Shown: positions 37,010 to 45,158 of the stretch, piece after piece
Layout of the letters: every line of letters begins with the position of its first letter
Numbering within the stretch: the first letter of the stretch is position 1
NCBI GenBank assembly: GCA_002451795.1
Contig: DKDJ01000004.1
Coordinates: 153,091-217,090 of the forward strand
Length of the DNA stretch: 64,000 nucleotides
From: Bacteroidales bacterium UBA6851
Lineage (GTDB): Bacteria > Bacteroidota > Bacteroidia > Bacteroidales > UBA932
Direction of reading: 5' to 3'
Notes under the pieces: model-generated
Told to the model about the DNA's origin: nothing
Databases searched by the model: none
What the model saw: the letters and a program-made list of their open reading frames with translations, nothing else
Made by a program: the position numbers and the translations under genes

Positions 37010-39973
37010 CTACATCATCGGACGGGGTCCTCCTGGCATTCCGCCAGGACCAGGGCCTCCAGGGCCTGGTCGGCCATCTCGTCCGCCAGGACGAGGGCCG
37101 GACCCCGGCCTACCCATAGAACCGAAGCGCCATGACACAGAAAGAATCACATATCTTCCGAGAGTATTATTAACAGCCTCATTGTGATAGTTGCCGCTAT
37201 CCGTCACAGTAAGATTCTTGGACTGACCGAGAATATCGTATCCATTGAGCGATATGGTGAAATTCCTGATGGTCTTGGCGATGGTGGCGTTAAGAACGCA
37301 CTGAGAAGGCTGCGCAGTGGCATATCCGTTATACCAGTTGTAGTTCATTTCCCCCTCGAAACTCATTCCAGTAAGATCCCAATCGTATGTCAAGCTAGCA
37401 GACACCTGATTGTTCCATGTGGTAGTCTGATCTTTAGTGGTAGAGATGGAGTACCAGGTCTTGTTCATTCTGGTACTTGCTCCAACGGTGGCTTCAAGTG
37501 ACTGTCCTCTATACTGAAGACGGAAACGCTCATTGGCACTTATGTTCTGGGTCTTGTTGAGAGTTATATGAGAGTTATAGTAAGAAGGATCGTTAAACTT
37601 GTCTATAAACCACTCCATGAAGTCGTAGTATCCCCTATCCTTATCCTCATATATATCCATATCAATGTTGGTTCCAACATAAGAAGAGCTCATTCTCCAA
37701 TTAAGACCAAGAGTATTGTTGATGGAGAAGTTAGTCTTTCCGATAGGGAAATTGCAGAACATATTGGCCCCCGCATTGGCTGTAGTAGGACCATTGAACG
37801 GCATGGAGTATTGTGCGCCATTAGTGCCGTACCATGTGGCATTTACAATCGGATTCTGAGTAAATCCCCCATTAAGACGAAGATTGACTGAAGAGAACTT
37901 TTCCCTATTGGAGTAACGAGACTCAATTCTGATATTATGGCTAAAGTAAGGCGTCAGAGAAGGATTACCAAAAGAGACAAAAAGCGGATTGGAGTTGTCA
38001 GGAACAGGCATCAACTGGCTTGTTGAAGGCTGGCTTGAAGTACCTCGGTAGAAAAGACGACCATTGAAATTGTCATTAGGCTCGAAATCCATCATTGCCT
38101 GAGGAGAGAAATTCCATCTGAAGTCATCATATTCACGCGGCGTATAACCACCGGTGCTCTGATCAAACTTGGTTGTGCTGTTGAACGTACGGGTAGGAAT
38201 TGCAGAAAAACCGACCTGAGCACGCAACTTATCATTCTGATAGAGCATATTCGCTCCTATCTGCTGACTATTGGTCTCGTTGATAATCTTATTGGAATAA
38301 TCATAGTCTATCTCATTTGTAAGAAGATTTATGGTCTGCTTATCAGAGGTCGACTTAATCCAATTATAAGAATAGTTAGCCTCAACATAGAAGTAATTAC
38401 CCAGGGGCTCTGTATATGTCAGTGTTCCTGATGCACTATAACTATCCTCCTTATTCTCAAACGACTGCCTGACTTCCGTTAGGGATGAAGTTCCGCCCAC
38501 ATAAGAGGTAATACCATTAGTATTGAGTCCGTTGAGATTATTATTGGAAGCACTCACGTTTGCAGCGAGAGTAAGAGTACGTCCAGGAATCCCGAGTCTC
38601 TGCCTGAACAGAAGGAAGCCGCTGGCACTTAGATTCTTATTGTTTCCTGTATTGTCGGTGTAAGAATCATTCACCTTGGTAACGTTGCCATTGAGATCAT
38701 CGTTGAGTGTAGCATCAGTACTAGACTGGATATAACTTCCAGTGCCGATATTAATCTGAGGCTGGAAAAGAATGGATGTATTCTTAGAGAAATCGTGATC
38801 CAATCTAAATCCGAAAGAATGTCCGCCAGAAATAGTGTTGCCAATACCATCACTATTGGTAATAACATTCATATCCTGAAGATAAGTAGTCTTCTGGCTA
38901 GACTCCTCCACATCATTACGGTTATAATTGTAAATGTAGTTACCGCCAAGGTCCATCTTATCATCAAAAAACGTGCTGGCAGCATTAAGACCGGCCAAAT
39001 ATGAAGTAGTGATTCCATTACCACCACCCCAACCGCCTTGGCCACGGCCCATTCCTCCGCCTCCGCCCATCATACCCATCATCATATTGCCGGACCTATT
39101 GGTCCCACCACGATTATTGGTATTGTTGCCATTTAGGATAAGGCTTATCTGAGTGTCATCCTTAAAGCTTCCTATGAAAGCATTGCCAGTATATCTGACA
39201 TCTGACTTCACGCCGTCCTGAGAAGGAATATCAGCACCAGCTCCTCCGGAAACTTGTCCAATAAGACCTCTCATCATACCTTGCTGAACAGTCAGGTCAA
39301 TCACAGTCTCCTCCTGACCATCGTCAATCCCGGTAAATTCTGCCTGCTCCGACTTCTTCTGAATCACCTTGAGCTTATCGACCATCTTGGCTGGAATATT
39401 CTTGGACGCCATCTGCGGGTCGTCGAGGAAGAATGTCTTTCCATCAATTGTAATCTTACTGATTGTCTGGCCATTAGCAGTAATTGAGCCATCTTCTGAC
39501 ACTTCTACACCAGGAAGCTTCTTCAAGAGATCTTCCAAGACGTCATTGTCTGTTGTTTTGAATGCAGAAGCCGTATATTCCACTGTATCTTTTTTAATGA
39601 TAACGGGATTACCAGTAGCCGACACGGACGCAGCATCAATAGCCTCCGCATCAAGCTTCATCTTGATTTCGCCCAAATCGAGATCTTCAGATTCCATCTT
39701 TACCGTGGTAGTGTAGGTCACATAGCCCATCAATTCGGCCCGAAGAGAATAAGAACCTTTCTTGACTGATTCGATGGTTGCTTTTCCGTTTTCGTCAGTA
39801 AGAGCATAGTTTGATGGCTTTGACTGGCCATTCTTCATTACTGAAACGGTAGCAAAACCAAGCGGCTCCCCTGTCTGTTCATCCACAAGAGACAGTTTCA
39901 CCTTGTTCTGCGCCAAAAGCCCGACACTCACAAGCATCAGTCCCAGCATGGTTACGATTTTTTTTCTGCTCAT
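37010..39973 (-). CDS. Outer-membrane TonB-receptor-type beta-barrel protein with Gly/Pro tail
   Basis: Protein of 987 residues. After the signal peptide (MLGLMLVSVGLLAQ) comes a CarboxypepD-reg-like domain (VKLSLVDEQTGEPLGFATVSVMKNG), then a plug-like domain (LLKKLPGVEVSEDGSITANGQTISKITIDGK) and a large barrel with aromatic-rich strands. The plug and barrel resemble the OMP_b-brl_3/TonB-dependent receptor group. A Gly/Met-rich loop lies near residues 300-320 and the last 33 residues are Gly/Pro/Arg-rich, with no usual terminal Phe-ended strand. No SusD partner is adjacent, so a polysaccharide role is not supported. Ligand unknown. Confidence 0.82.
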   Translation of the reverse strand: MSRKKIVTMLGLMLVSVGLLAQNKVKLSLVDEQTGEPLGFATVSVMKNGQSKPSNYALTDENGKATIESVKKGSYSLRAELMGYVTYTTTVKMESEDLDLGEIKMKLDAEAIDAASVSATGNPVIIKKDTVEYTASAFKTTDNDVLEDLLKKLPGVEVSEDGSITANGQTISKITIDGKTFFLDDPQMASKNIPAKMVDKLKVIQKKSEQAEFTGIDDGQEETVIDLTVQQGMMRGLIGQVSGGAGADIPSQDGVKSDVRYTGNAFIGSFKDDTQISLILNGNNTNNRGGTNRSGNMMMGMMGGGGGMGRGQGGWGGGNGITTSYLAGLNAASTFFDDKMDLGGNYIYNYNRNDVEESSQKTTYLQDMNVITNSDGIGNTISGGHSFGFRLDHDFSKNTSILFQPQINIGTGSYIQSSTDATLNDDLNGNVTKVNDSYTDNTGNNKNLSASGFLLFRQRLGIPGRTLTLAANVSASNNNLNGLNTNGITSYVGGTSSLTEVRQSFENKEDSYSASGTLTYTEPLGNYFYVEANYSYNWIKSTSDKQTINLLTNEIDYDYSNKIINETNSQQIGANMLYQNDKLRAQVGFSAIPTRTFNSTTKFDQSTGGYTPREYDDFRWNFSPQAMMDFEPNDNFNGRLFYRGTSSQPSTSQLMPVPDNSNPLFVSFGNPSLTPYFSHNIRIESRYSNREKFSSVNLRLNGGFTQNPIVNATWYGTNGAQYSMPFNGPTTANAGANMFCNFPIGKTNFSINNTLGLNWRMSSSYVGTNIDMDIYEDKDRGYYDFMEWFIDKFNDPSYYNSHITLNKTQNISANERFRLQYRGQSLEATVGASTRMNKTWYSISTTKDQTTTWNNQVSASLTYDWDLTGMSFEGEMNYNWYNGYATAQPSQCVLNATIAKTIRNFTISLNGYDILGQSKNLTVTDSGNYHNEAVNNTLGRYVILSVSWRFGSMGRPGSGPRPGGRDGRPGPGGPGPGGMPGGPRPMM

Positions 39974-40011
39974 AATAGTACAATAATTAAATTTCAGTAC
40001 AAAGCCACAAT

Positions 40012-40047
40012 AAGAGATAGAATGGGCACTCTCTATCCCATTCTCTT
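40012..40047 (-). terminator. Possible terminator after ruvC
   Basis: Interrupted inverted repeat (AATGGG / CCCATT with flanking AAGAG / CTCTT and a 4-nt bulge) overlapping the ruvC stop. The following minus-strand sequence is only weakly T-rich. Confidence 0.4.
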
Positions 40048-40606
40048 ACTTTATGCGGTCAGGATTGGAAGCGATGAATTTCTCCCACGAAGACGATGAG
40101 CCAGAATCTGCAAGTGGACTAATCATCTGATAGTGATGGCACATAGCCAACGCTAGGGCATCCGTCGCATCAAGGTACTTATTTTCAATTATTGTGCCAA
40201 GTGTTTTTTGAACCATCAGAGAAACTTGCTCTTTAGACGCGGCGCCATTGCCACAGATGGCCATCTTGGCTTTTCGGGGTGCATATTCATAGACTTTGAC
40301 CCCATGGGACAAAGCAGCAATCATGGCAGCCCCCTGCGCTCGTCCCAGCTTAAAGATAACCTGAGCATTCTTGCCATAGAAAGGAGACTCAATTGCCAGG
40401 TCATCTGGATGATGAAGGTCACACAAAGCACCGACCTTCTCGAAAATAATCTCAAGCTTATCGTATGGCGAATCCACTTTTCTAAGATCCACCACACCCA
40501 CATCCACGAAATGAGGCTTTCCGTGGACATCAACACGCACAATCCCGAAACCAAGAATATTGGTTCCGGGATCTATGCCTAATATAGTTCTGCTCTTGTT
40601 AGTCAA
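40046..40606 (-). CDS. ruvC: Crossover junction endodeoxyribonuclease RuvC (non-ATG start)
   Basis: Holliday-junction resolvase of about 186 residues. Motifs: ILGIDPGTNILGFGI (first catalytic Asp), LAIESPFYGKNAQ (Glu), and the C-terminal NKYLDATDALALAMCHH (last catalytic Asp pair). No ATG is available in frame: upstream codons are read through serS. The start is set at the TTG giving (M)TNKSRTILGIDPG, which yields a family-typical length; a TTG three codons upstream is an alternative. It overlaps the serS stop by 8 bp. Confidence 0.88.
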   Translation of the reverse strand: MTNKSRTILGIDPGTNILGFGIVRVDVHGKPHFVDVGVVDLRKVDSPYDKLEIIFEKVGALCDLHHPDDLAIESPFYGKNAQVIFKLGRAQGAAMIAALSHGVKVYEYAPRKAKMAICGNGAASKEQVSLMVQKTLGTIIENKYLDATDALALAMCHHYQMISPLADSGSSSSWEKFIASNPDRIK

Positions 40607-41870
40607 TCTTGTCAAATCCAGTATACGGACGGAGAACCTCAGGAATAATGATTCCCTCAGGAGTCTGATTGTCCTCAAGAAGCGCTGCCACTACTCGAGG
40701 TAGCGCAAGTGAACTTCCATTGAGAGTATGAGCGAGCTGTGGTTTGCCATTTTCATCACGATACCTCAGATGAAGACGGTTGGACTGATAAGTCTCGAAG
40801 TTTGATACAGAAGATATCTCAAGCCACCGCTGCTGCGCTGCTGACCAGAGCTCAAAATCGTAAGTGATAGCAGAGGTAAAACTCAAATCTCCACCACACA
40901 GACGGAGAATACGATATTTCAGTCCAAGCTTATTGACAAGGGACTCTACATGAGCAATCATCTCGTCAAGAGCCGCATAAGAGTTCTCTGGCTTTTCAAC
41001 CCTCACGATTTCAACCTTGTCGAATTGATGAAGACGATTCAGACCACGAACATCCTTTCCATAAGAGCCAGCCTCACGACGGAAGCAAGGAGTATACGCG
41101 GTAAGCTTCTGAGGAATCTCGTTCTGCTCAAGAATGACGTCACGGAAGATGTTAGTAACTGGGACTTCGGCTGTCGGGACCATATAGAAATCGTCCACAT
41201 TGGCATGATACATCTGTCCTTCCTTGTCAGGAAGTTGTCCAGTACCAAATCCAGAAGCAGCATTCACCATCACAGGAGGCTCAACCTCTTTGTATCCTGC
41301 AGCTGTATTGTTGTCAAGAAAGAAATTAATGAGTGCACGCTGAAGTTTTGCACCCTTGCCCTTATAAACAGGGAATCCTGCACCTGTAATCTTGACTCCA
41401 AGATCAAAATCAATGATATCATACTTCTTGGCAAGTTCCCAGTGCGGAAGGGCATTTTCCGGAAGGTGCACCTCTGGGCCACCCATCTTGACCACTTCAT
41501 TGTCTTCTGCGCCCTTGCCAGGCTTAACAAGCTTGTAAGGAGTATTAGGCATAAGCACAAGTTTACTCTCGAGCTCAGCAGTAGCCTCGTCCATTTTAGC
41601 AAGAAGTTCTGATGACTTAGTTTTCATCTCTGCGACCTCTGCCTTAACTTTCTCTGCAGCATCCTTTAGGCCCTGCTTCATAAGAGCACCTACTTCGGAA
41701 GATTTGGCCTTCTGCTTTGACAGAAGTTCATCACTTTCTGTCTGATACTTACGGCGGAGCGCATCAAGCTCCAGAACCCTATCCACTATAGGCTTAGCAT
41801 CAAAATTCTTGATTTTAAGCTTCTCGATGACAGCCTGTGGGTCATCGCGAAGAGTCTTGAGTGTCAACAT
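40599..41870 (-). CDS. serS: Seryl-tRNA synthetase
   Basis: Class II aminoacyl-tRNA synthetase of 423 residues. The N-terminal coiled-coil arm (VLELDALRRKYQTESDELLSKQKAKSSEVG) contacts tRNA-Ser; the catalytic domain has motif 2 CFRREAGSYGKDVRGLNRLHQFDKVE and motif 3 with SSLALPRVVAALLEDNQTPEG. Start set at MLTLKTLRDDP, the conserved start; upstream codons would cross the preceding terminator. Ends 8 bp inside ruvC. Confidence 0.96.
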   Translation of the reverse strand: MLTLKTLRDDPQAVIEKLKIKNFDAKPIVDRVLELDALRRKYQTESDELLSKQKAKSSEVGALMKQGLKDAAEKVKAEVAEMKTKSSELLAKMDEATAELESKLVLMPNTPYKLVKPGKGAEDNEVVKMGGPEVHLPENALPHWELAKKYDIIDFDLGVKITGAGFPVYKGKGAKLQRALINFFLDNNTAAGYKEVEPPVMVNAASGFGTGQLPDKEGQMYHANVDDFYMVPTAEVPVTNIFRDVILEQNEIPQKLTAYTPCFRREAGSYGKDVRGLNRLHQFDKVEIVRVEKPENSYAALDEMIAHVESLVNKLGLKYRILRLCGGDLSFTSAITYDFELWSAAQQRWLEISSVSNFETYQSNRLHLRYRDENGKPQLAHTLNGSSLALPRVVAALLEDNQTPEGIIIPEVLRPYTGFDKID

Positions 41871-41893
41871 ATTTTTAAAATTTACTTTATCAC

Positions 41894-41940
41894 TAAAAAA
41901 CAAAGGACCCACACTCAACTCGAAGTGCAAGTCCTTTGTC
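41894..41940 (-). terminator. Terminator after rpmA
   Basis: Nine-bp stem (41900-41908 with 41931-41939) plus inner CACT/AGTG pairing, followed on the minus strand by a T run. It sits between the L27 gene and serS. Confidence 0.8.
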
Positions 41941-41957
41941 AGCTGCCATTCCCCGAG

Positions 41958-42218
41958 TTAGTTCTCGAAAGGAATTACCGATACATAAGATTTGTTCTCT
42001 CTCTTACGTGAGAACTTCACTGTACCGTCCACGAGTGCATAGAGAGTGTGATCTTTTCCCATTCCAACGTTCTTGTCTGGATTGTGAACAGTTCCCCTCT
42101 GACGTACGATGATATTTCCGGCTTTAACTACTTCGCCACCGAATTTCTTGAGACCAAGGCGTTTGCTTTGTGACTCACGACCGTTCTTTGAACTTGATTG
42201 ACCTTTCTTGTGTGCCAT
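41958..42218 (-). CDS. rpmA: 50S ribosomal protein L27
   Basis: Ribosomal protein of 86 residues near the peptidyl-transferase centre. MAHKKGQSSSKNGRESQSKRLGLKKFGGE, then AGNIIVRQRGTVHNPDKNVGMGKDHTLYAL is the full L27 pattern. There is no cleavable N-terminal extension of the Firmicutes type. Five bp after rplU. Confidence 0.97.
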   Translation of the reverse strand: MAHKKGQSSSKNGRESQSKRLGLKKFGGEVVKAGNIIVRQRGTVHNPDKNVGMGKDHTLYALVDGTVKFSRKRENKSYVSVIPFEN

Positions 42219-42223
42219 AATCC

Positions 42224-42535
42224 TTAAGCGATTTCGTTAACTTTAATCTTGGTAAGCTTCTGACGGTGACCATTGAGCTTCTGGAAGCCCTTACGGCGAA
42301 TCTTCTTGAATACAAGAACCTTGTCAGCTTTCACATCATCTTCAAGCACTGTAGCTTTCACTACTGCACCTTCTACATACGGAGCACCGACCTTCACATC
42401 AGCGTCATTAGCGACGAGAAGGACTTTCTTAAACTCCACATCAGCACCTTTGGCATCAGCAAGCCTCTGCACAAAGATTTCACTGCCAGCCTCTACCTTG
42501 AACTGCTGGCCTGCAATTTCAACGATTGCGTACAT
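42224..42535 (-). CDS. rplU: 50S ribosomal protein L21
   Basis: Ribosomal protein of 103 residues. Start at MYAIVEIAGQQFKVEAG, the conserved L21 opening; an in-frame codon 25 residues upstream is in the leader. The C-terminus RRKGFQKLNGHRQKLTKIKV is typical. Operon with rpmA; an approximately 85-nt leader follows the promoter at 42624-42655. Confidence 0.96.
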   Translation of the reverse strand: MYAIVEIAGQQFKVEAGSEIFVQRLADAKGADVEFKKVLLVANDADVKVGAPYVEGAVVKATVLEDDVKADKVLVFKKIRRKGFQKLNGHRQKLTKIKVNEIA

Positions 42536-42623
42536 TAAAACTTCTTTTATCAAAGTTTCGACCGCAAGCGTCCATCCACACGGACGGCACTTATCAAGCT
42601 CAACGGCCATAATTACCGAGCCG

Positions 42624-42655
42624 CGAATTTACTAATTATTTCATTCACAACCAAA
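42624..42655 (-). promoter_or_regulatory. Promoter for rplU-rpmA
   Basis: Minus strand TTTG (42655-42652), 20-bp spacer, TAAATTCG (42631-42624), one mismatch from the -7 consensus. It leaves a leader of roughly 85 nt before L21 that could hold autoregulatory structure. Confidence 0.5.
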
Positions 42656-42662
42656 TTTTTTC

Positions 42663-42670
42663 TATTTTTG
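42663..42670 (+). promoter_or_regulatory. -7 element for the AAA ATPase gene
   Basis: TATTTTTG on the plus strand ends five nucleotides before the ATPase ATG at 42676, compatible with a leaderless mRNA. It overlaps the upstream part of the divergent rplU promoter region. Confidence 0.5.
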
Positions 42671-42675
42671 CATTT

Positions 42676-43830
42676 ATGGAAAGTCCATTCACTTATAGCA
42701 AGCCCATCACAGGGCAGTGGTTTATCGGGCGTGAGGCCGAATCCCGCACGCTTAGCAATCTGCTTACCCAAGGCGAGAACATACTCATATCCGAGCCGCC
42801 AAAGAGTGGAAAAGGGTCTCTGATAAGACAGACGTTCCTATCGCTGAAAAGCCGTGGATGCCAGTTTATTCCGGTCTTTGTGGAGCTGATGAGCATCAGA
42901 AGTAAGGAAGACTTTATCCTCAGGCTCGGCTCAGAAACGCTGAAGGCCGCATTCAGTACGCCACAGGACTATTCCAATGCCATAGCAAGTCTGCTTCCCA
43001 ACACACATTTCATCTTCGACTCTGAGGCATTCTCAAGAAGTGGCGAGATTCTTTCCCTAAATTGGGACATGGATAGTCACGACATCAGCGCCATCATATC
43101 ACTCCCCTATCGCATCGGGGCGACGACGGGCAAGAAAATCTTCGTAACTCTAAGCGAGTTCCAGAACATAGCCCTCACAGATGGACAGTATGAAATATGC
43201 CAGGCCTTTGAAACATTGTTCGGTACTCTTGATGCGTCCGAACATACTTATGCTTCCTATATAATATCCGGGTCAAGAGTCAATGCAATGGAGCAGATTC
43301 TTCGCGGCCCAAGCCGGCTTGGCAGATTCACGGAGCGCATACAGTTCGGTGAAATTGACACGCGCATCATCATCGACCACGTTATCAAAGGTTTCAACTC
43401 AAGCGGAAAGGTAATTGACAGGGAGCTACTGCTCGGCGCATGCAAACTTTTCCGCAACAACATCTGCTACATCAATCATTTCTGCTCCATCTGTGACTCT
43501 CTCACAAGAGGGTTCATTATGGAGGGAATCCTAAAGACAGCCCTTGACATTCTGATTTCCATTCATGTACCGAGATTCACTTCCATGATGTACGACCTTA
43601 CTGGATATCAGGCCAGTTTCTTCAAAGCGATACTGGAAGGACACACCAAGTTCTCAAGCACGGACATCATTGAGCAGTATAAACTGAACTCTTCCGCCAA
43701 TGTCCTGCGTGTTCGTGAAGCTCTATGCAAAAAAGAAATCATCTTTTTCAACGATGACGGCAAACCGGTGGTAACAGATCCATTATTCGAATATTGGGCG
43801 AGAACAGAGTATTATGGAATAAAAATATAG
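42676..43830 (+). CDS. AAA-type ATPase of unknown function
   Basis: Protein of 384 residues. An N-terminal IGREAE-type lead (GQWFIGREAESRTL) precedes a P-loop in SEPPKSGKGSLIRQT near residues 40-50. A Walker B-like acidic segment and sensor region follow (KKIFVTLSEFQNIALTDG). The last 90 residues look like a winged-helix domain (FKAILEGHTKFSSTDIIEQYKLNSSANVLRVREAL). The layout matches STAND/archaeal-type ATPases common in Bacteroidales. It is followed after 6 bp by a sirtuin gene, so the two may be co-transcribed. Cellular role unknown. Confidence 0.7.
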   Translation: MESPFTYSKPITGQWFIGREAESRTLSNLLTQGENILISEPPKSGKGSLIRQTFLSLKSRGCQFIPVFVELMSIRSKEDFILRLGSETLKAAFSTPQDYSNAIASLLPNTHFIFDSEAFSRSGEILSLNWDMDSHDISAIISLPYRIGATTGKKIFVTLSEFQNIALTDGQYEICQAFETLFGTLDASEHTYASYIISGSRVNAMEQILRGPSRLGRFTERIQFGEIDTRIIIDHVIKGFNSSGKVIDRELLLGACKLFRNNICYINHFCSICDSLTRGFIMEGILKTALDILISIHVPRFTSMMYDLTGYQASFFKAILEGHTKFSSTDIIEQYKLNSSANVLRVREALCKKEIIFFNDDGKPVVTDPLFEYWARTEYYGIKI

Positions 43831-43836
43831 AAGAAG

Positions 43837-44544
43837 ATGTCCAAAAAATCAATAGCAGTGCTCACCGGCGCCGGAGTAAGTGCCGAAAGCGGGCTGAAGA
43901 CCTACCGGGACAACGGTGGACTCTGGAACGGATACGACCCCATGAAAGTAGCCTCCATAGAAGGGTGGAACGCAGATCCTGGACTTGTTCTGGACTTCTA
44001 CAACCAAAGGCGCAACGAACTTGAGAAGGCAAAGCCCAACGAAGCTCATCGTCTGATAGCTGAACTTGAGAACACCTATAAGGTAGATGTAATAACTCAA
44101 AACGTAGATAATCTGCATGAAAGGGCCGGTTCCACCAATGTACTCCATCTCCACGGTGAATTAACGAAAATAAGGCCGGAGAATACATGCAACGACGAGG
44201 ACGGATTCTCGGAAGCCTATGTAGTAGACATACGATATGGAAGAGTTGAGATAGGAGACTTGGCTCCGAACGGGGCACAATACAGGCCTCACATTGTCTT
44301 CTTCGGAGAAGCGGTTCCCAAAATGACGAGGGCCATAGATATCGTATCCAAGGCCGATGTCATCATCATTGTCGGCACATCTTTAAGTGTCTACCCAGCA
44401 GCCGGACTATACAGATACGCATCACTCGGTACTCCAGTCTACCTTGTTGACCCTGCCGATATGAAATTCAGGGACCCACGAATAGTCCACATAAAGAAAA
44501 TCGCGAGTGAGGGCATGAAAGATTGTTTGGAATTATTGAAATAA
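43837..44544 (+). CDS. NAD-dependent protein deacylase (sirtuin) lacking zinc cysteines
   Basis: SIR2-family enzyme of 235 residues. The Rossmann fold motifs are VLTGAGVSAESGLKTYRD, ITQNVDNLHERAG, the catalytic His in LHLHGELTK, FFGEAVP and IIVGTSLSVYPAAGL. The zinc-binding module normally after the catalytic His has just one cysteine (ENTCNDEDG), so the four-Cys zinc ribbon is absent, as in many Bacteroidetes relatives. It should remove acyl groups from lysines using NAD. Six bp after the ATPase gene. Confidence 0.9.
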   Translation: MSKKSIAVLTGAGVSAESGLKTYRDNGGLWNGYDPMKVASIEGWNADPGLVLDFYNQRRNELEKAKPNEAHRLIAELENTYKVDVITQNVDNLHERAGSTNVLHLHGELTKIRPENTCNDEDGFSEAYVVDIRYGRVEIGDLAPNGAQYRPHIVFFGEAVPKMTRAIDIVSKADVIIIVGTSLSVYPAAGLYRYASLGTPVYLVDPADMKFRDPRIVHIKKIASEGMKDCLELLK

Positions 44545-44558
44545 ATTTCTACCTTTGC
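44526..44558 (+). promoter_or_regulatory. rpsU promoter
   Basis: TTTG (44526-44529), 21-bp spacer, TACCTTTG (44551-44558), both matching the consensus. The -33 part lies in the end of the sirtuin gene. Leader about 24 nt. Confidence 0.65.
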
Positions 44559-44570
44559 GCCCACAATTGA

Positions 44571-44580
44571 AAAGGAGGTG
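44571..44580 (+). promoter_or_regulatory. Extended Shine-Dalgarno sequence of rpsU
   Basis: AAAGGAGGTG immediately upstream of rpsU, nine nucleotides between GGAGG and ATG. It is almost fully complementary to the 16S 3' end and is exceptional here, because the other genes show little or no such site. In Bacteroidia bS21 helps hide the anti-SD, and a strong SD on rpsU is thought to favour translation by bS21-depleted ribosomes. Confidence 0.85.
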
Positions 44581-44587
44581 ATTTAGA

Positions 44588-44782
44588 ATGATAATTGTAC
44601 CAGTAAAGGAAGGCGAAAATATCGATCGCGCATTGAAGAAATTCAAGAGAAAGTTCGAGAAAACCGGAGCAATCCGCGAGCTTCGTTCACGTAAGAATTT
44701 TGAGAAGCCTTCAGAGAAGAAGCGTGTGGCTAGAATGAAAGCCATCTACGTGCAGCACCTCCGTCTTGAAGACGAGCAGTAG
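44588..44782 (+). CDS. rpsU: 30S ribosomal protein S21
   Basis: Small-subunit protein of 64 residues: MIIVPVKEGENIDRALKKFKRKFEKTG, RELRSRKNFEKPSEKKR and a helical basic end. It sits at the 3' end of 16S rRNA near the anti-SD. The unusual strong SD upstream suggests autoregulation. Own promoter and a following terminator make it monocistronic. Confidence 0.96.
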   Translation: MIIVPVKEGENIDRALKKFKRKFEKTGAIRELRSRKNFEKPSEKKRVARMKAIYVQHLRLEDEQ

Positions 44783-44803
44783 TTTGTGAATAATACTGAT
44801 TTC

Positions 44804-44836
44804 TCCGGATACTTGTTTGAGCATCCGGATTTTTTT
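44804..44836 (+). terminator. Terminator after rpsU
   Basis: Seven-bp stem TCCGGAT / ATCCGGA with a 12-nt loop followed by seven T. The -33 element of the next promoter lies in the loop. Confidence 0.8.
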
Positions 44837-44845
44837 ATATCTTTG
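44816..44845 (+). promoter_or_regulatory. Promoter for the DUF2795 gene
   Basis: TTTG (44816-44819), 18-bp spacer, TATCTTTG (44838-44845), embedded in the rpsU terminator. The start codon is 17 nt further on. Confidence 0.55.
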
Positions 44846-44862
44846 CGCAAATTTTTAAAAGT

Positions 44863-45084
44863 ATGTTTTGGACACTTGAATTAGCCAGCAGCCTGGACGA
44901 TGCTCCATGGCCAGCCACAAAAGAAGAACTGATAGACTACGCCAATCGCTCCGGTGCCCCGGATGAAGTTATAGAAAACCTCGAAGAACTTGAAGATGAC
45001 GGAGAAGAGTACGAGTCCATAGAAGATATCTGGCCGGACTACCCTACCAAGGACGACTTTTTCTTTAACGAGGAGGAGTATTAA
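44863..45084 (+). CDS. DUF2795-family small acidic protein
   Basis: Protein of 73 residues, strongly acidic. The sequence DDAPWPATKEELIDYANRSGAPDEVIENLEELEDDGEEYESIEDIWPDYPTKDDF follows the DUF2795 pattern (the A-x-WPATKEELIDYA and DIWPDYP parts). Highly conserved in Bacteroidetes; function unknown. Has its own promoter and a terminator. Confidence 0.85.
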   Translation: MFWTLELASSLDDAPWPATKEELIDYANRSGAPDEVIENLEELEDDGEEYESIEDIWPDYPTKDDFFFNEEEY

Positions 45085-45132
45085 CCTATTATTGAAACAT
45101 TATTGATTGATTTTCAATAATTTACGATTGAA

Positions 45133-45158
45133 GCGCTGGGAAGTCCCAGTGCTTTTTT
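45133..45158 (+). terminator. Terminator after the DUF2795 gene
   Basis: Eight-bp stem (GCGCTGGG / CCCAGTGC, one G-T pair) with loop AAGT and six T. A second, AT-rich inverted repeat (TTATTGAAA / TTTCAATAA) lies just before it at about 45090-45120. Confidence 0.8.

Noticed and set aside
37010..39973. SusC of a polysaccharide utilisation locus
   Set aside because: No SusD-like gene, sigma/anti-sigma pair or glycosidase is adjacent; neighbours are LysE-type and ruvC.
42676..44544. ATPase-sirtuin pair as a SIR2 defence system
   Set aside because: The sirtuin is a normal CobB-like deacylase with an intact catalytic His, set among ribosomal genes, not a SIR2 NADase fused to an effector.
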